Part shown: positions 1-12,800 of the stretch, in pieces
Layout of the letters: every line of letters begins with the position of its first letter
Numbering within the stretch: position 1 is the first letter of the stretch
Assembly (NCBI RefSeq): GCF_043290135.1
Contig: NC_134707.1
Coordinates: 142,911,319 to 142,975,318 of the forward strand
Reading direction: 5' to 3'
Origin: Rhipicephalus microplus
Lineage: Eukaryota > Arthropoda > Arachnida > Ixodida > Ixodidae
Length of the DNA: 64,000 bases
Notes under the pieces: generated by a model
Told to the model about the DNA's origin: nothing
What the model saw: the letters and a program-made list of their open reading frames with translations, nothing else
The model's database searches: none
Translations under genes and position numbers: made by a program

Positions 1-2567
1 CCACCACTAGAAACTCAACAACTAGGAACTGTACAACTTCAAAATCCACAACTAAAAACTCCTCAAATTGAAACTCCAACACTAGATACTCCACAACTAC
101 AAACTTCACAACTGGAAACTCGACGACCTGAAACTCCGCAACCAGAAACTCCGCAACTAAAAACTCCAAAACTAGAAACTCCACAATTAGAAACTCCACA
201 ACTAGAAACTCGACAACTGGAAACTCCGCAACTAGAAACTCCGCAGCTAGAAACTTTACAGCTAGAAACTCCACAACTTGAGACTTCGTGAATAGAAACT
301 CGTCAACTGGAAACTCAACCACTAGAAACTCCACAGCTAGAAACTCCACAACTAGACACTCAACAACTAGAAACTCCACACCTATAAATTCCACAACTTG
401 AAACTCCGCAACTAAAACTCCACAACTAGAAACTCCACAACTAGAAACTCTGCAACTCGAAACTCTCCAACTAGAAACTCCACAACTAGAAACTCTGCAA
501 CTAGAAACTCCGCAACTAGAAACTCTGCAAATAAAAACTCCGCAACTAGAAACTCCACAGCTAGAAACCCCACAACAATAAACTTCACAACTAGAAACTC
601 AACAACTAGAGACTGCACAACTAGAAACTCCACAACTAGAAAACTCCGCAACTAGAAACTCTGCAACTACACACTCCGCAACTAGAAACTCCACAGCTAG
701 AAACTCCACAACTAGATAATCCACAACTACAAATTCCACAACTAGAAACTCCACAACTGGAAACTCCGCAACTAGAAACTCTGCAACTACAAACATTACA
801 GTTAGAAACTCCACAACTTGAGGCTTTGCAAATAGAAACTCGTCAACTGGAAACTCAACCTTCAGAAACTCCACAGCTAGAAACTCCACAACTAGAAACT
901 CCACAACTTGAAACCCGACAAATAGATACTCCACAACTTGAAACACCACAACTAGATACTCCACAACTAGAAACTCTGCAACTAGAAACTGTGCAACTAG
1001 AAACTCCGCAACTAGAAACTCCACAGCTAGAAACCCCAGAACTATAAACTTCACAACTAGCAACTCAACAACTATAGACTGCACAACTAGAGACTCCGGA
1101 ACTAGAAACTCCACAGCTAGTAACTCCGCAACTAGAAACTCCACAACTTGAAACTCCGCCACTAGAATCTCCACAACTAGAAGACTCCGCAACTAGAAAC
1201 TCTGCCACTAGAAACTCCACAACTAGAAACTCCACAGCTAGAAACTCCACAACTTGAAACACCACAACTAGATACTCCACAACTACGAATTCCACAACTA
1301 GAAATTCCACAACTGCAAACTCCACAGCTAGAAAGTCCACAACTAGACACTCAACAACTAGAAACTCCACACCTATAAATTCCACAACTTGAAACTCCGC
1401 AACTAAATCTCCACAACTAGAAACTCCAAAACTAGAAACTCTGCAACTCGAAACTCTCCAACTAGAAACTCCACAACTAGAAACTCTGCAACTAGAAACT
1501 CCGCAACTAGAAACTCTGCAACTAAAAACTCCGCAACTAGAAACTCCACAGCTAGAAACCCCACAACAATAAACTTCACAACTAGAAACTCAACAACTAG
1601 AGACTGCACAACTAGAAACTCCACAACTAGAAAACTCCGCAACTAGAAACTCTGCAACTACATACTCCGAAACTAGAAACTCCAAAGCTAGAAACTCCAC
1701 AACTAGATAATCCACAACTACAAATTCCACAACTAGAAACTCCACATCTAGAAACTCTGCAACTACAAACATTACAGTTAGAAACTCCACAACTTGAGAC
1801 TTTGCAAATAGAAACTCGTCAACTGGAAACTCAACCACTAGAAACTCCACAGCTAGAAACTCCACAACTTGAAACTCCACAACTTGAAACCCGACAAATA
1901 GATACTCCATAACTTGAAACACCACAACTAGATACTCCACAACTACAAATTCCGCAACTAGAAACTCCACAACTCGAAACTCCCCAACTAGAAACTCCAA
2001 AACTAGAATCTCTGCAACTAGAAACTCCGCAACTAAAAACTGTGCAACTAGAAACTCCGCAACTAGAAACTCCACAGCTAGAAACTCCACAGCTAGAAAC
2101 TCCACAACTTGAAACACCACAACTTGAAACTCCGCCACTAGATACTCCACAACTACAAACTCCACAACTATAAACTCCCCAACTTGAAACTCCACAACTT
2201 GAAACTCCACAACTAGAAACTCCGCAACTAGAAACTCCACAACTAGAAAACTCGGCAACGTGAAACTCTGCAACTAGAAACTCCGCAACTAGAAACTCCA
2301 CAGCTAGAAACTTAACTACTTGAAACACCACAACTAGATACTCCTCAACTACGAATTCCACAACTAGAACCTCCGCAACTAGAATTTTCACAGCTAGAAA
2401 CTGCACAACTTGAGACTTCGTAACTGGAAACTCGGCAGCTAGAAACCCAACAACCAGAAACTCCACACCCAGAAACTCCACAGGTTGAAACCCAACAAAT
2501 AGATACTCCACAACTACAAATTCCGCAACTAGAAACACCACAACTGGAAACTCCACAACTAGAAACT
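1..2567 (+). repeat. Higher-order repeat A, copy 1 (period 2,567 bp)
   Basis: The variant order starting CCACCACTAG at base 1 recurs from base 2568 with an offset of 2,567 bp. Shared markers include CGACGACCTGAAAC, TTCGTGAATAG, CCTATAAATTCC at 381 and 1372, and the AACAATAAACTTC units. Inside the copy, the stretch around 381-650 repeats around 1372-1640, an internal offset of about 990 bp. 2,567 is not a multiple of 15 because the copy carries 14- and 16-bp units. The left edge is cut by the window, so the copy may begin earlier. Confidence 0.88.
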
Positions 2568-4728
2568 CCACCACTAGAAACTCCACAACTAGGAACTCTA
2601 CAACTTCAAAATCCACAACTAAAAACTCCTCAACTTGAAACTCCACAACTAGATACTCCACAACTACAAACTTCACAACTAGAAACTCGACGACCTGAAA
2701 CTCCGCAACCTGAAACTCCGCAACTAAAAACTCCAAAACTAGAAACTCCACAATTAGAAACTCCGCAACTAGAAACTCGACAACTGGAAACTCCGCAACT
2801 AGAAACTCCGCAGCTAGAAACTTTACAGCTAGAAACTCCACAACTTGAGACTTCGTGAATAGAAACTCGTCAACTGGAAACTCAACCACTAGAAACTCCA
2901 CAGCTAGAAACTCCACAACTAGACACTCAACAACTGGAAACTCCACACCTATAAATTCCACAACTTGAAACTCCGCAACTAAAATTCCACAACTAGAAAC
3001 TCCACAACTAGAAACTCTGCAACTCGAAACTCTCCAACTAGAAACTCCACAACTAGAAACTCTGCAACTAGAAACTCCGCAACTAGAAACTCTGCAAATA
3101 GAAACTCCGCAACTAGAAACTCCACAGCTAGAAACCCCACAACAATAAACTTCACAACTAGAAACTCAACAACTAGAGACTGCACAACTAGAAACTCCAC
3201 AACTAGAAAACTCCGCAACTAGAAACTCTGCAACTACACACTCCTCAACTAGAAACTCCACAGCTAGAAACTCCACAACTAGATAATCCACAACTACAAA
3301 TTCCACAACTAGAAACTACACAACTGGAAACTCCGCAACTAGAAACTCTGCAACTAAAAACATTACAGTTAGAAACTCCACAACTTGAGACTTTGCAAAT
3401 AGAAACTCGTCAACTGGAAACTCAACCACTAGAAACTCCACAGCTAGAAACTCCACAACTAGAAACTCCACAACTTGAAACCCGACAAATAGATACTCCA
3501 CAACTTGAAACACCACAACTAGATACTCCACAACTAGAAACTCTGCAACTAGAAACTGTGCAACTAGAAACTCCGCAACTAGAAACTCCACAGCTAGAAA
3601 CCCCAGAACTATAAACTTCACAACTAGCAACTCAACAACTATAGACTGCACAACTAGAGACTCCGGAACTAGAAACATCACAGCTAGTAACTCCGCCACT
3701 AGAAACTCCACAACTTGAAACTCCGCCACTAGAATCTCCACAACTAGAAGACTCCGCCACTAGAAACTCTGCCACTAGAAACTCCACAACTAGAAACTCC
3801 ACAGCTAGAAACTCCACAACTTGAAACACCACAACTAGATACTCCACAACTACGAATTCCACAACTAGAAATTCCACAACTGCAAACTCCACAGCTAGAA
3901 AGTCCACAACTAGACACTCAACAACTAGAAACTCCACACCTATAAATTCCACAACTTGAAACTCCGCAACTAAAACTCCACAACTAGAAACTCCAAAACT
4001 AGAAACTCTGCAACTCGAAACTCTCCAACTAGAAACTCCACAACTAGAAACTCTGCAACTAGAAACTCCGCAACTAGAAACTCTGCAACTAAAAACTCCG
4101 CAACTAGAAAATCCACAGCTAGAAACCCCACAACAATAAACTTCACAACTAGAAACTCAACAACTAGAGACTGCACAACTAGAAACTCCACAACTAGAAA
4201 ACTCCGCCACTAGAAACTCTGCAACTACATACTCCGCAACTAGAAACTCCACAGCTAGAAACTCCACAACTAGATAATCCACAACTACAAATTCCACAAC
4301 TAGAAACTCCACAACTGGAAACTCCACATCTAGAAACTCTGCAACTGCAAACATTACAGTTAGAAACTCCACAACTTGAGACTTTGCAAATAGAAACTCG
4401 TCAACTGGAAACTCAACCACTAGAAACTCCACAGCTAGAAACTCCACAACTTGAAACTCCACAACTTGAAACCCGACAAATAGATACTCCACAACTTGAA
4501 ACACCACAACTAGATACTCCACAACTACAAATTCCGCAACTAGAAACTCCACAACTCGAAACTCCCCAACTAGAAACTCCAAAACTAGAATCTCTGCAAC
4601 TAGAAACTCCGCAACTAGAAACTGTGCAACTAGAAACTCCGCAACTAGAAACTCCACAGCTAGAAACTCCACAGCTAGAAACTCCACAACTTGAAACACC
4701 ACAACTTGAAACTCCGCCACTAGATACT
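2568..4728 (+). repeat. Higher-order repeat A, copy 2 (partial)
   Basis: This stretch matches copy 1 unit by unit from CCACCACTAG onward, with scattered substitutions and one extra 15-bp unit near the end (the offset changes from 2,567 to 2,582). Similarity stops near 4728, where a GATACTCC unit becomes GATACTCAAC and the sequence switches to B-type order. It again holds two ~990-bp sub-blocks (markers at 2948 and 3939). Copy 1 continues about 420 bp further than this copy. Confidence 0.85.
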
Positions 4729-4734
4729 CAACAA

Positions 4735-4795
4735 CTAAAAACTCCACACCTATAAATTCCTCAACTTGAAACTCCACAACTAAAACTCCACAACT
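4735..4795 (+). repeat. Recurrent junction motif CCTATAAATTCC plus 14-bp unit (representative)
   Basis: CCTATAAATTCC is followed about 30 bp later by a 14-bp unit AACTAAAACTCC or AACTAAAAGTCC. Other copies start near 381, 1372, 2948, 3939, 9901, 14372, 25309, 28007, 29522, 30556, 38100, 39015, 40154, 41931, 42897, 43347, 45412, 46303, 46738, 49790, 51722, 52739, 55840 and 61467. A few copies have the first part without the 14-bp unit (for example 42897 and 46303). Several higher-order repeat edges (4729, 9881, 14352, 48930, 51759) lie within about 40 bp of it. TATAAAT resembles a TATA box, but I see no evidence of promoter function. Confidence 0.75.
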
Positions 4796-5010
4796 AGAAA
4801 CTCCACAAATAGAAACTCCGCAATTAGAAACTCCCCAACTAGAAACTCCACAAATAGAAACTCTGCAACTAGAAACTCCGCAACTAGAAAGTCTGCAACT
4901 AGAAACTCCGCAACTAGAAACTCCACAGCTAGAAACCCCACAACTATAAACTTCACAACTAGAAACTGAACAACTAGAAACTCCACAACTAGAGACTGCA
5001 CAGCTAGAGA

Positions 5011-5210
5011 CTTTGCATTTGGAAACTCCTCAGATAGAAACTACGCAACTAAAAACACCACGACTAGAGATTCCATAAGTAGACACTCCACAGCTAGAAT
5101 TTCCACAACTAGAAACTCCTCAACTAGAAACTCCACAACTAGGAACTCTGCAAATAGAAAATCTACAACTAGAGACTCGAAAACTAAAAACTCCAACTAG
5201 AAACTCCACA
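5011..5210 (+). repeat. Conserved ~190-bp variant cassette K (representative of 30 copies)
   Basis: A fixed order of unusual units: CTTTGCATTT, CCTCAGATAGAAACTACAC, CGACTAGAGATTCCATAAG, CACAGCTAGAATTTCC, AACTAGGAACTCTGC, AAATAGAAAATCTAC, AACTCGAAAAC, ending in a 13-bp unit (AAAACTCCAACTAG) that shifts the repeat phase. The core marker CGACTAGAGATTCC or a close variant starts at about 5061, 9228, 10213, 13716, 14684, 19105, 21795, 24635, 25620, 33317, 34016, 37127, 40703, 40972, 42462, 43746, 45868, 47227, 50204, 53228, 53856, 55345, 56328, 56956, 58311, 59629, 60972, 61956, 62464 and 63969. In the TPQLE frame it carries a TAA. Function, if any, is unknown. Confidence 0.85.
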
Positions 5211-5213
5211 ACT

Positions 5214-5913
5214 AGAAAAATCCGCAACTAGAAACTCTGCCACTAGAAACTCCACAACTAGAAACTCCACAGCTAGAAACTCCACAACTTGAAACACCAC
5301 AACTAGATTCTCCTCAACTACAAATTCCACAACTAGAAATTCCACAACTGGATACTCCACAGCTAGAAAGTCCAATACTAGAAACTCCACAACTTGAAAC
5401 CCGACAAATAGATACTCCACAACTTGAAACACCACAACTAGATACTCCAAAACTACAAATTCTGCAACTAGAAACTCCACAACTAGAAACTCCGCAACTA
5501 GAAACTCCACAACTAGAAACTCCACAACTAGAGTCTCTGCAACTAGAAACTGCGCAACTATAAACTCTGCAACTACAAACTCCACAACAAGAAACTTCAC
5601 AGCTAGAAACCCCACAACTATAAACTTCACAACTAGCAACTCAACAACTATAGACTGCACAACTAGAGACTCCGCAACTAGAAACTCCACAGCTAGTAAC
5701 TCCGCAACTAGAAACTCCACAACTTGAAACTCCGCCACTAGAATCTCCACAACTAGAAAAATCCGCAACTAGAAACTCTGCCACTAGAAACTCCACAACT
5801 AGAAACTCCACAGCTAGAAACTCCACAACTTGAAACACCACAACTAGATTCTCCTCAACTACAAATTCCACAACAAGAAATTCCACAACTGGATACTCCA
5901 CAGCTAGAAAGTC
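5214..5913 (+). repeat. 541-bp offset duplication inside B copy 1
   Basis: The 16/17-bp unit ACTAGAAAAATCCGCAAC and about 155 bp after it, including GATTCTCCTCAAC and TGGATACTCCACAGC, occur at 5214-5372 and again at 5755-5913. Between them the order jumps back to sequence found at about 10940-11307 in copy 2. This is the expected trace of a misaligned exchange. Confidence 0.75.
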
Positions 5914-6195
5914 CACAACTAGAAACTCTGCAACTAGAAACTCCACAACTAGAAACTCCACAGCTAGAAAATCCACCACTAGAAACTCCACAACTAGCAA
6001 CTCCACAACTACAGACTCCGCCACTAGAAACTCCACAACTAGAAAACTCGGCAACGTGAAACTCTGCAACTAGAAACTCCGCAACTAGAAACTCCACAGC
6101 TAGAAACTTAACTACTTGAAACACCACAACAAGATGCTCCACAACTACGAATTCCACAACTAGAAGCTCCGCAACTAGAATTTTTACAGCTAGAA

Positions 6196-7137
6196 ACTCC
6201 ACAACTTGAAACACCACAACTAGATACTCCACAACTACAAATTCCACAACTAGAAATTCCACATCTGGAAACTCCACAGCTAGAAAGTCCACAACTAGAA
6301 AACCTGCAACTAGAAACTTTACAACTAGAAACTCCACAACTTGAGACTTCGCAAGTAGAAACTCGTCAACTGGAAACTAAACCACTAGAAACTCCACAAC
6401 TTGAGACTTCGCAAATAGAAACTCGTCAACTAGAAACTCAACAACTAGAAACACCACAGCTAGAAACTCCACAACTAGAAACTCCAAAACTTGAGAGTTC
6501 GCAACTAAAAACTCCACAACTAGATACTCCACAACTAGAGACTCCACAACTAGAAGCTCCACCACTAGAAACTCCACAACTACGATCCTCACAACTAGAA
6601 ACTCCGCAACTAGAATTTTTACAGCTAGAAACTCCACAACTTGAGACTTCGCAACTTGAAACTCGGCAGCTAGAAACCCAACAACCAGAAACTCCACAAC
6701 TAGAAACTCCACAGCTAGAAACTCCACAACTTGAAACACCACAACTAGATACTCCACAACTACAAATTCCACAACTAGAAATTCCACATCTGGAAACTCC
6801 ACAGCTAGAAAGTCCACAACTAGAAAACCTGCAACTAGAAACTTTACAACTAGAAACTCCACAACTTGAGACTTCGCAAGTAGAAACTCGTCAACTGGAA
6901 ACTAAACCACTAGAAACTCCACAACTTGAGACTTCGCAAATAGAAACTCGTCAACTAGAAACTCAACAACTAGAAACACCACAGCTAGAAACTCCACAAC
7001 TAGAAACTCCAAAACTTGAGAGTTCGCAACTAAAAACTCCACAACTAGATACTCCACAACTAGAGACTCCACAACTAGAAGCTCCACCACTAGAAACTCC
7101 ACAACTACGATCCTCACAACTAGAAACTCCGCAACTA
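6196..7137 (+). repeat. 525-bp tandem duplication (35 units)
   Basis: The block 6196-6612 matches 6721-7137 almost base for base at an offset of 525 bp, exactly 35 x 15. Markers shared by both halves are TTCCACATCTGG, GAAAACCTGCAAC, TTCGCAAGTAG, AACTAAACCACTAG and CTACGATCCTCAC. The halves diverge at the end: the first continues TAGAATTTTTACAG, the second TAGAAACTATGCAAC. Confidence 0.88.
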
Positions 7138-8276
7138 GAAACTATGCAACAAGAAACTCCGCAACTAGAAACTCCACAGCTAGAAATCCCACAACTCTAA
7201 ACTTCACAACTAGCAACTCAACAACTATAGACTGCACAACTAGAGACTCCGCATCTAGAAACTCCACAGCTAGTAACTCCGCAACTAGAAACTCCACAAC
7301 TTGAAACTCCGCCACTAGAATCTCCACAACTAGAAAATTCTGCAACTAAAAACTCTGCCACTAAAAACTCCTCAACTAGAAACTCCTAAGCTAGAAACTC
7401 CACAACTTGAAATACCACAACTCTGTACTCCACAACTACAAATTCCACAACTAGAAACTCTACAACTAGAAACTCCACAACTAGAAACTCTGCAACTGGA
7501 AACTCCACAGCTAGAAACTCCACAACTTGAGACTTCGCAACTGGAAACTAAACCACTAGAAACTCCACAACTTGAGACTTCGCAAATAGAAACTCGTCAA
7601 CTAGAAACTCAACAACTAGAAACACCACAGCTAGAAACTCCACAACTAGAAACTCCAAAACTTGAGAGTTCGCAACTAAAAACTCCACAACTAGATACTC
7701 CACAACTAGAGACTCCACAACTAGAAGCTCCACCACTAGAAACTCCACAACTACGATCCTCACAACTAGAAACTCCACAACTAAAAACTCCGCAACTGGA
7801 AACTCCACAGCCAGAAACTCCCCACTAGAAACTCCACAACTAGAATCTCTGCAACTAGAAACTCCGCAACTAGAAACTATGCAACAAAAAACTCCGCAAC
7901 TAGAAACTCCACAGCTAGAAATCCCACAACTCTAAACTTCACAACTAGCAACTCAACAACTATAGACTGCACAACTAGAGACTCCGCATCTAGAAACTCC
8001 ACAGCTAGTAACTCCGCAACTAGAAACTCCACAACTTGAAACTCCGCCACTAGAATCTCCACAACTAGAAAATTCTGCAACTAAAAACTCTGCCACTAGA
8101 AACTCCTCAACTAGAAACTCCTAAGCTAGAAACTCCACAACTTGAAGCACCACAACTCTGTTCTCCACAACTACAAATTCCACAACTAGAAACTCCACAA
8201 CTAGAAACTCCACAACTAGAAACTCTGCAACTGGAAACTCCACAGCTAGAAACTCCACAACTTGAGACTTCGCAAC
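6892..8276 (+). repeat. 646/735-bp tandem duplication
   Basis: The block 6892-7537 matches 7538-8276. The offset is 646 bp in the first part and 735 bp (49 x 15) in the second. The 89-bp difference is a run including CAGCCAGAAACTCCCCACTAG that only the second copy has. Shared markers are CTACGATCCTCAC, AACTATGCAACAAG, ATCCCACAACTCTAAAC and TCCTAAGCTAG. The second copy equals the state in B copy 2 (12.0-12.7 kb), so the first copy probably lost the 89 bp. Confidence 0.85.
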
Positions 8277-9880
8277 AAGAAACTCGGCAACTAGAATCTC
8301 CACAACTAGAAACTCTGCAACTAGAAACTTCGCAACTACAAACTCCGCAACTAGAAACTCCACAGCTAGAAACTCCACAACTTGAGACTTCGCAAAAAGA
8401 AACTCGTCAACTAGAAACTCAACAACTAGAAACTCCACATCTAGAAACTCCACAACTAGAAACTCCACAACTTGAGAGTTCGCAACTAGAAACTCCACAA
8501 CTAAAAACTCCACAACTTAAGACTCCTCAACTAGAAACTCCACCACTAGAAACTCCACAACTAGAAACTCCACAACTGGAAACTCCACAGCCAGAAACTC
8601 CACAACTAGAAACACCACATCTAGAAACTCCGCAACAACAAACTCTGCAACTAGAAGCTCCACAACTAGAATTTCCACAGCTAGAGACTCAACAACTAGA
8701 GACTCCTAGACTAAAAGCTCCACAACTAGACACTCCGCAACTAGAAACTCCGCAACTGGAAACCCGACAGCTAGAAACTCAACAACTAGAAACTCCACAC
8801 CTAAATATTCCTCAACTTGAAACTCCGCAACTAATGGTCCACCACTAGAAACTCCACAACTAGAAACTCCGCAACTAGAAACTCCCCAACTAGAAACTCC
8901 ACAACTAGAAACTCTGCAACTAGAAAGTCTGGACTAGAAACTCCACAACTAGAAACTCCGCAGCTAGAAACTCTGCAACTAGAAACTCCAAAACTTGAAA
9001 CTCTGCAACTAGAAAATCCACAACTATAAACTCAAGTAGAAACTCCCCAAGTGGAAACTTCGCAACTAGAAACTCTGCAACTAGAAAATCTACAACTAGA
9101 AACTTCACAACTAGAAACTCCTCAACAAGAAACTCCACAACTAGAAACTCCACAACTAGAGACTGCACAACTAGAGACTTTGCATTTAAAAACTCCTCAG
9201 ATAGAAACTACACAACTAGAAACTCCACGACTAGAGATTCCATAAGTAGAAACTCCACAGCTAGAATTTCCACAACTAGAAACCGCACAACTAGGACCTC
9301 TGCAAATAGAAAATCTACAACTAGAAACTCGAAAACAAAAAACTCCAACTAGAAACTCCACGACTAGAAACTGCACAACTAGAAACTCCACAAATAGGCA
9401 CTCCACAACTAGAAACTCCACAACTAGAGACTCCACAACTAGGAACTCCAAAATTGAGACTCCACAAATAGAAACTACACAGATTGAAATTCCACAACTG
9501 GAAACTCCACAACTGGAAACTTCGCAAATTGGAACTCTGCAACTACAAACTACACAACTACAAACTCCACAACCTGAAGCTCCGCAACCAGAAACTCCGC
9601 AACTAAAACTCCACAACTAGAAACTACACAGATTGAAATTCCACAACTGGAAACTCCACAACTGGAAACTTCGCAACTAGAAACTCTGCAACTACAAACT
9701 CCACAACTACAAACGCCACAACCTGAAATTCCGCAACCAGAAACTCTGCAACTAAAAACTCCACAACTAGAAACTCCAAAAGTAGAAATTCCACAACTAG
9801 AAACTCCGCAACTAGAAACTCTGCAACTAGATACTCCGCAACTAGAAGATCCACAGCTAGAAACCCGACAACTAGAAACT

Positions 9881-12800
9881 CAACAACTAAAAACTCCACA
9901 CCTATAAATTCCTCAACTTGAAACTCCACAACTAAAACTCCACAACTAGAAACTCCACAAATAGAAACTCCGCAATTAGAAACTCCCCAACTAGAAACTC
10001 CACAAATAGAAACTCTGCAAATAGAAACTCCGCAACTAGAAAGTCTGCAACTAGAAACTCCGCCACTAGAAACTCCACAGCTAGAAACCCCACAACTATA
10101 AACTTCACAACTAGAAACTCAACAACTAGAAACTCCACAACTAGAGACTGCACAACTAGAGACTTTGCATTTAGATACTCCTCAGATAGAAACTACACAA
10201 CTAAAAACACCACGACTAGAGATTCCATAAGTAGACACTCCACAGCTAGAATTTCCACAACTAGAAACCCCTCAACTAAAAACTCCACAACTAGGAACTC
10301 TGCAAATAGAAAATCTACAACTAGAAACTCGAAAACTAAAAACTCCAACTAGAAACTCCACAACTAGAAACTTCACAACTAGAAACTCCACAAATGGACA
10401 CTCCACAACTAGAAACTCCACAACTAGAGACTCCACAACTAGGAACTACACAAATTGAGATTCCACAACTACAAACTACAGATTGAAACTACACAACTTG
10501 AAACTCCACAACCAGAAACTCCGAAACTAGAAACTCCGCAACTAAAAACTCCACAACTAGAAAATCCACAACTAGAAACTCCACAACTAGAAACTCCACA
10601 ACCAGAAACCCGACCACTAGAAACTCCACAAACAGAAACTCCACACCTATATATTCCACAACTTGAAACTCCACAGCCTGAAACTCCACAACTAGAAACT
10701 CTGCAACTACATACTCCGCAACTAGAAACTCCACAGCTAGAAACTCCACAACTAGATAATCCACAACTACAAATTCCACAACTAGAAACTCCACAACTGG
10801 AAACTCCGCAACTAGAAACTCTGCAACTACAAACTTTACAGTTAGAAACTCCACAACTTGAGACTTCGCAAATAGAAACTCGTCAACTGGAAACTCAACC
10901 ACTAGAAACTCCACAGCTAGAAACTCCACAACTAGAAACTCCACAACTTGAAACCCGACAAATAGATACTCCACAACTTGAAACACCACAACTAGATACT
11001 CCGAAACTACAAATTCTGCAACTAGAAACTCCACAACAAGAAACTCCGCAACTAGAAACTCCCCAACTAGAAACTCCACAACTAGAGTCTCTGCAACTAG
11101 AAACTGCGCAACTAGAAACTCTGCAACTACAAACTCCACAACTAGAAACTTCACAGCTAGAAACCCCACAACTAGAAACTTCACAACTAGCAACTCAACA
11201 ACTATAGACTGCACAACTAGAGACTCCGCAACTAGAAACTCCACAGCTAGTAACTCCGCAACTAGAAACTCCACAACTTGAATCTCCGCCACTAGAATCT
11301 CCACAACTAGAAAAATCCGCAACTAGAAACTCTGCCACTAGAAACTCCACAACTAGAAACTCCACAGCTAGAAACTCCACAACTTGAAACACCAACCCTA
11401 GATACTCCTCAACTACAAATTCCACAACTAGAAATTCCACAACTGGACACTCCACAGCTAGAAAGTCCACAACTAGAAACTCTGCAACTAGAAACTCCAC
11501 AACTAGAAACTCCACAGCTAGAAAATCCACCACTAGAAACTCCACAACTAGCAACTCCACAACCACAGACTCCGCAACTAGAAACTCCACAACTAGAAAA
11601 CTCGGTCACGTGAAACTCTGCAACTAGAAATTCCGCAACTAGAAACTCCACAGCTAGAAACTTAACTACTTGAAACACCACAACAAGATACTCCACAACT
11701 ACGAATTTCACAACTAGAAGCTCCGCAACTAGAATTTTCACAGCTAGAAACTCCACAACTTGAGACTTCGCAACTGGAAACTCGGCAGCTAGAAACCCAA
11801 CAACCAGAAACTCCACAACTAGAAACTCCACAGCTAGAAACTCCACAACTTGAAACACCACAACTAGATGCTCCACAACTACAAATTCCACAACTAGAAA
11901 TTCCACATCTGGAAACTCCACAGCTAGAAAGTCCACAACTAGAAAACCTGCAACTAGAAACTTTACAGCTAGAAACTCCACAACTTGAGACTTCGCAAGT
12001 AGAAACTCGTCAACTGGAAACTAAACCACTAGAAACTCCACAACTTGAGACTTCGCAAATAGAAACTCGTCAACTAGAAACTCAACAACTAGAAACACCA
12101 CAGCTAGAAACTCCACAACTAGAAACTCCAAAACTTGAGAGTTCGCAACTAAAAACTCCACAACTAGATACTCCACAACTAGAGACTCCACAACTAGAAG
12201 CTCCACCACTAGAAACTTCACAACTACGATCCTCACAACTAGAAACTCCACAACTAGAAACTCCGCAACTGGAAACTCCACAGCCAGAAACTCCCCACTA
12301 GAAACTTCACAACTAGAATCTCTGCAACTAGAAACTCCGATACTAGAAACTATGCAACAAGAAACTCCGCAACTAGAAACTTCACAGCTAGAAATCCCAC
12401 AACTCTAAACTTCACAACTAGCAACTCAACAACTATAGACTGCACAACTAGAGACTCCGCATCTAGAAACTCCACAGCTAGTAACTCCGCAACTAGAAAC
12501 TCCACAACTTGAAACTCCGCCACTAGAATCTCCACAACTAGAAAATTCTGCAACTAAAAACTCTGCCACTAGAAACTCCTCAACTAGAAACTCCTAAGCT
12601 AGAAACTCCACAACTTGAAGCACCACAACTCTGTACTCCACAACTACAAATTCCACAACTAGAAACTCCACAACTAGAAACTCCACAACTAGAAACTCTG
12701 CAACTGGAAACTCCACAGCTAGAAACTCCACAACTTGAGACTTCGCAACAAGAAACTCGGCAACAAGAATCTCCACAACTAGAAACTCTGCAACTAGAAA

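Larger units (their letters stand above)
4729..9880 (+). repeat. Higher-order repeat B, copy 1 (5,152 bp, rearranged)
   Basis: It starts with CAACAACTAAAA and CCTATAAATTCC at 4749, which recur at 9901 (offset 5,152). Compared with copies 2 and 3 it lacks about 940 bp at ~5215: copy 2 has that material at about 10368-11307. It also has extra tandem duplications (541 bp at 5.2-5.9 kb, 525 bp at 6.2-7.1 kb, 646-735 bp at 6.9-8.3 kb). Net length therefore differs from the 4,471 bp of copy 2. One conserved variant cassette lies near its start (5061) and another near its end (9228). Confidence 0.82.

Noticed and set aside
5061..5085. Polyadenylation-like CCATAAG / AATAAAC signals as transcript ends
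   Set aside because: AATAAA occurs in the AACAATAAACTTC units, but it is an inherited variant unit with no gene upstream, so it is not evidence of a transcription unit.
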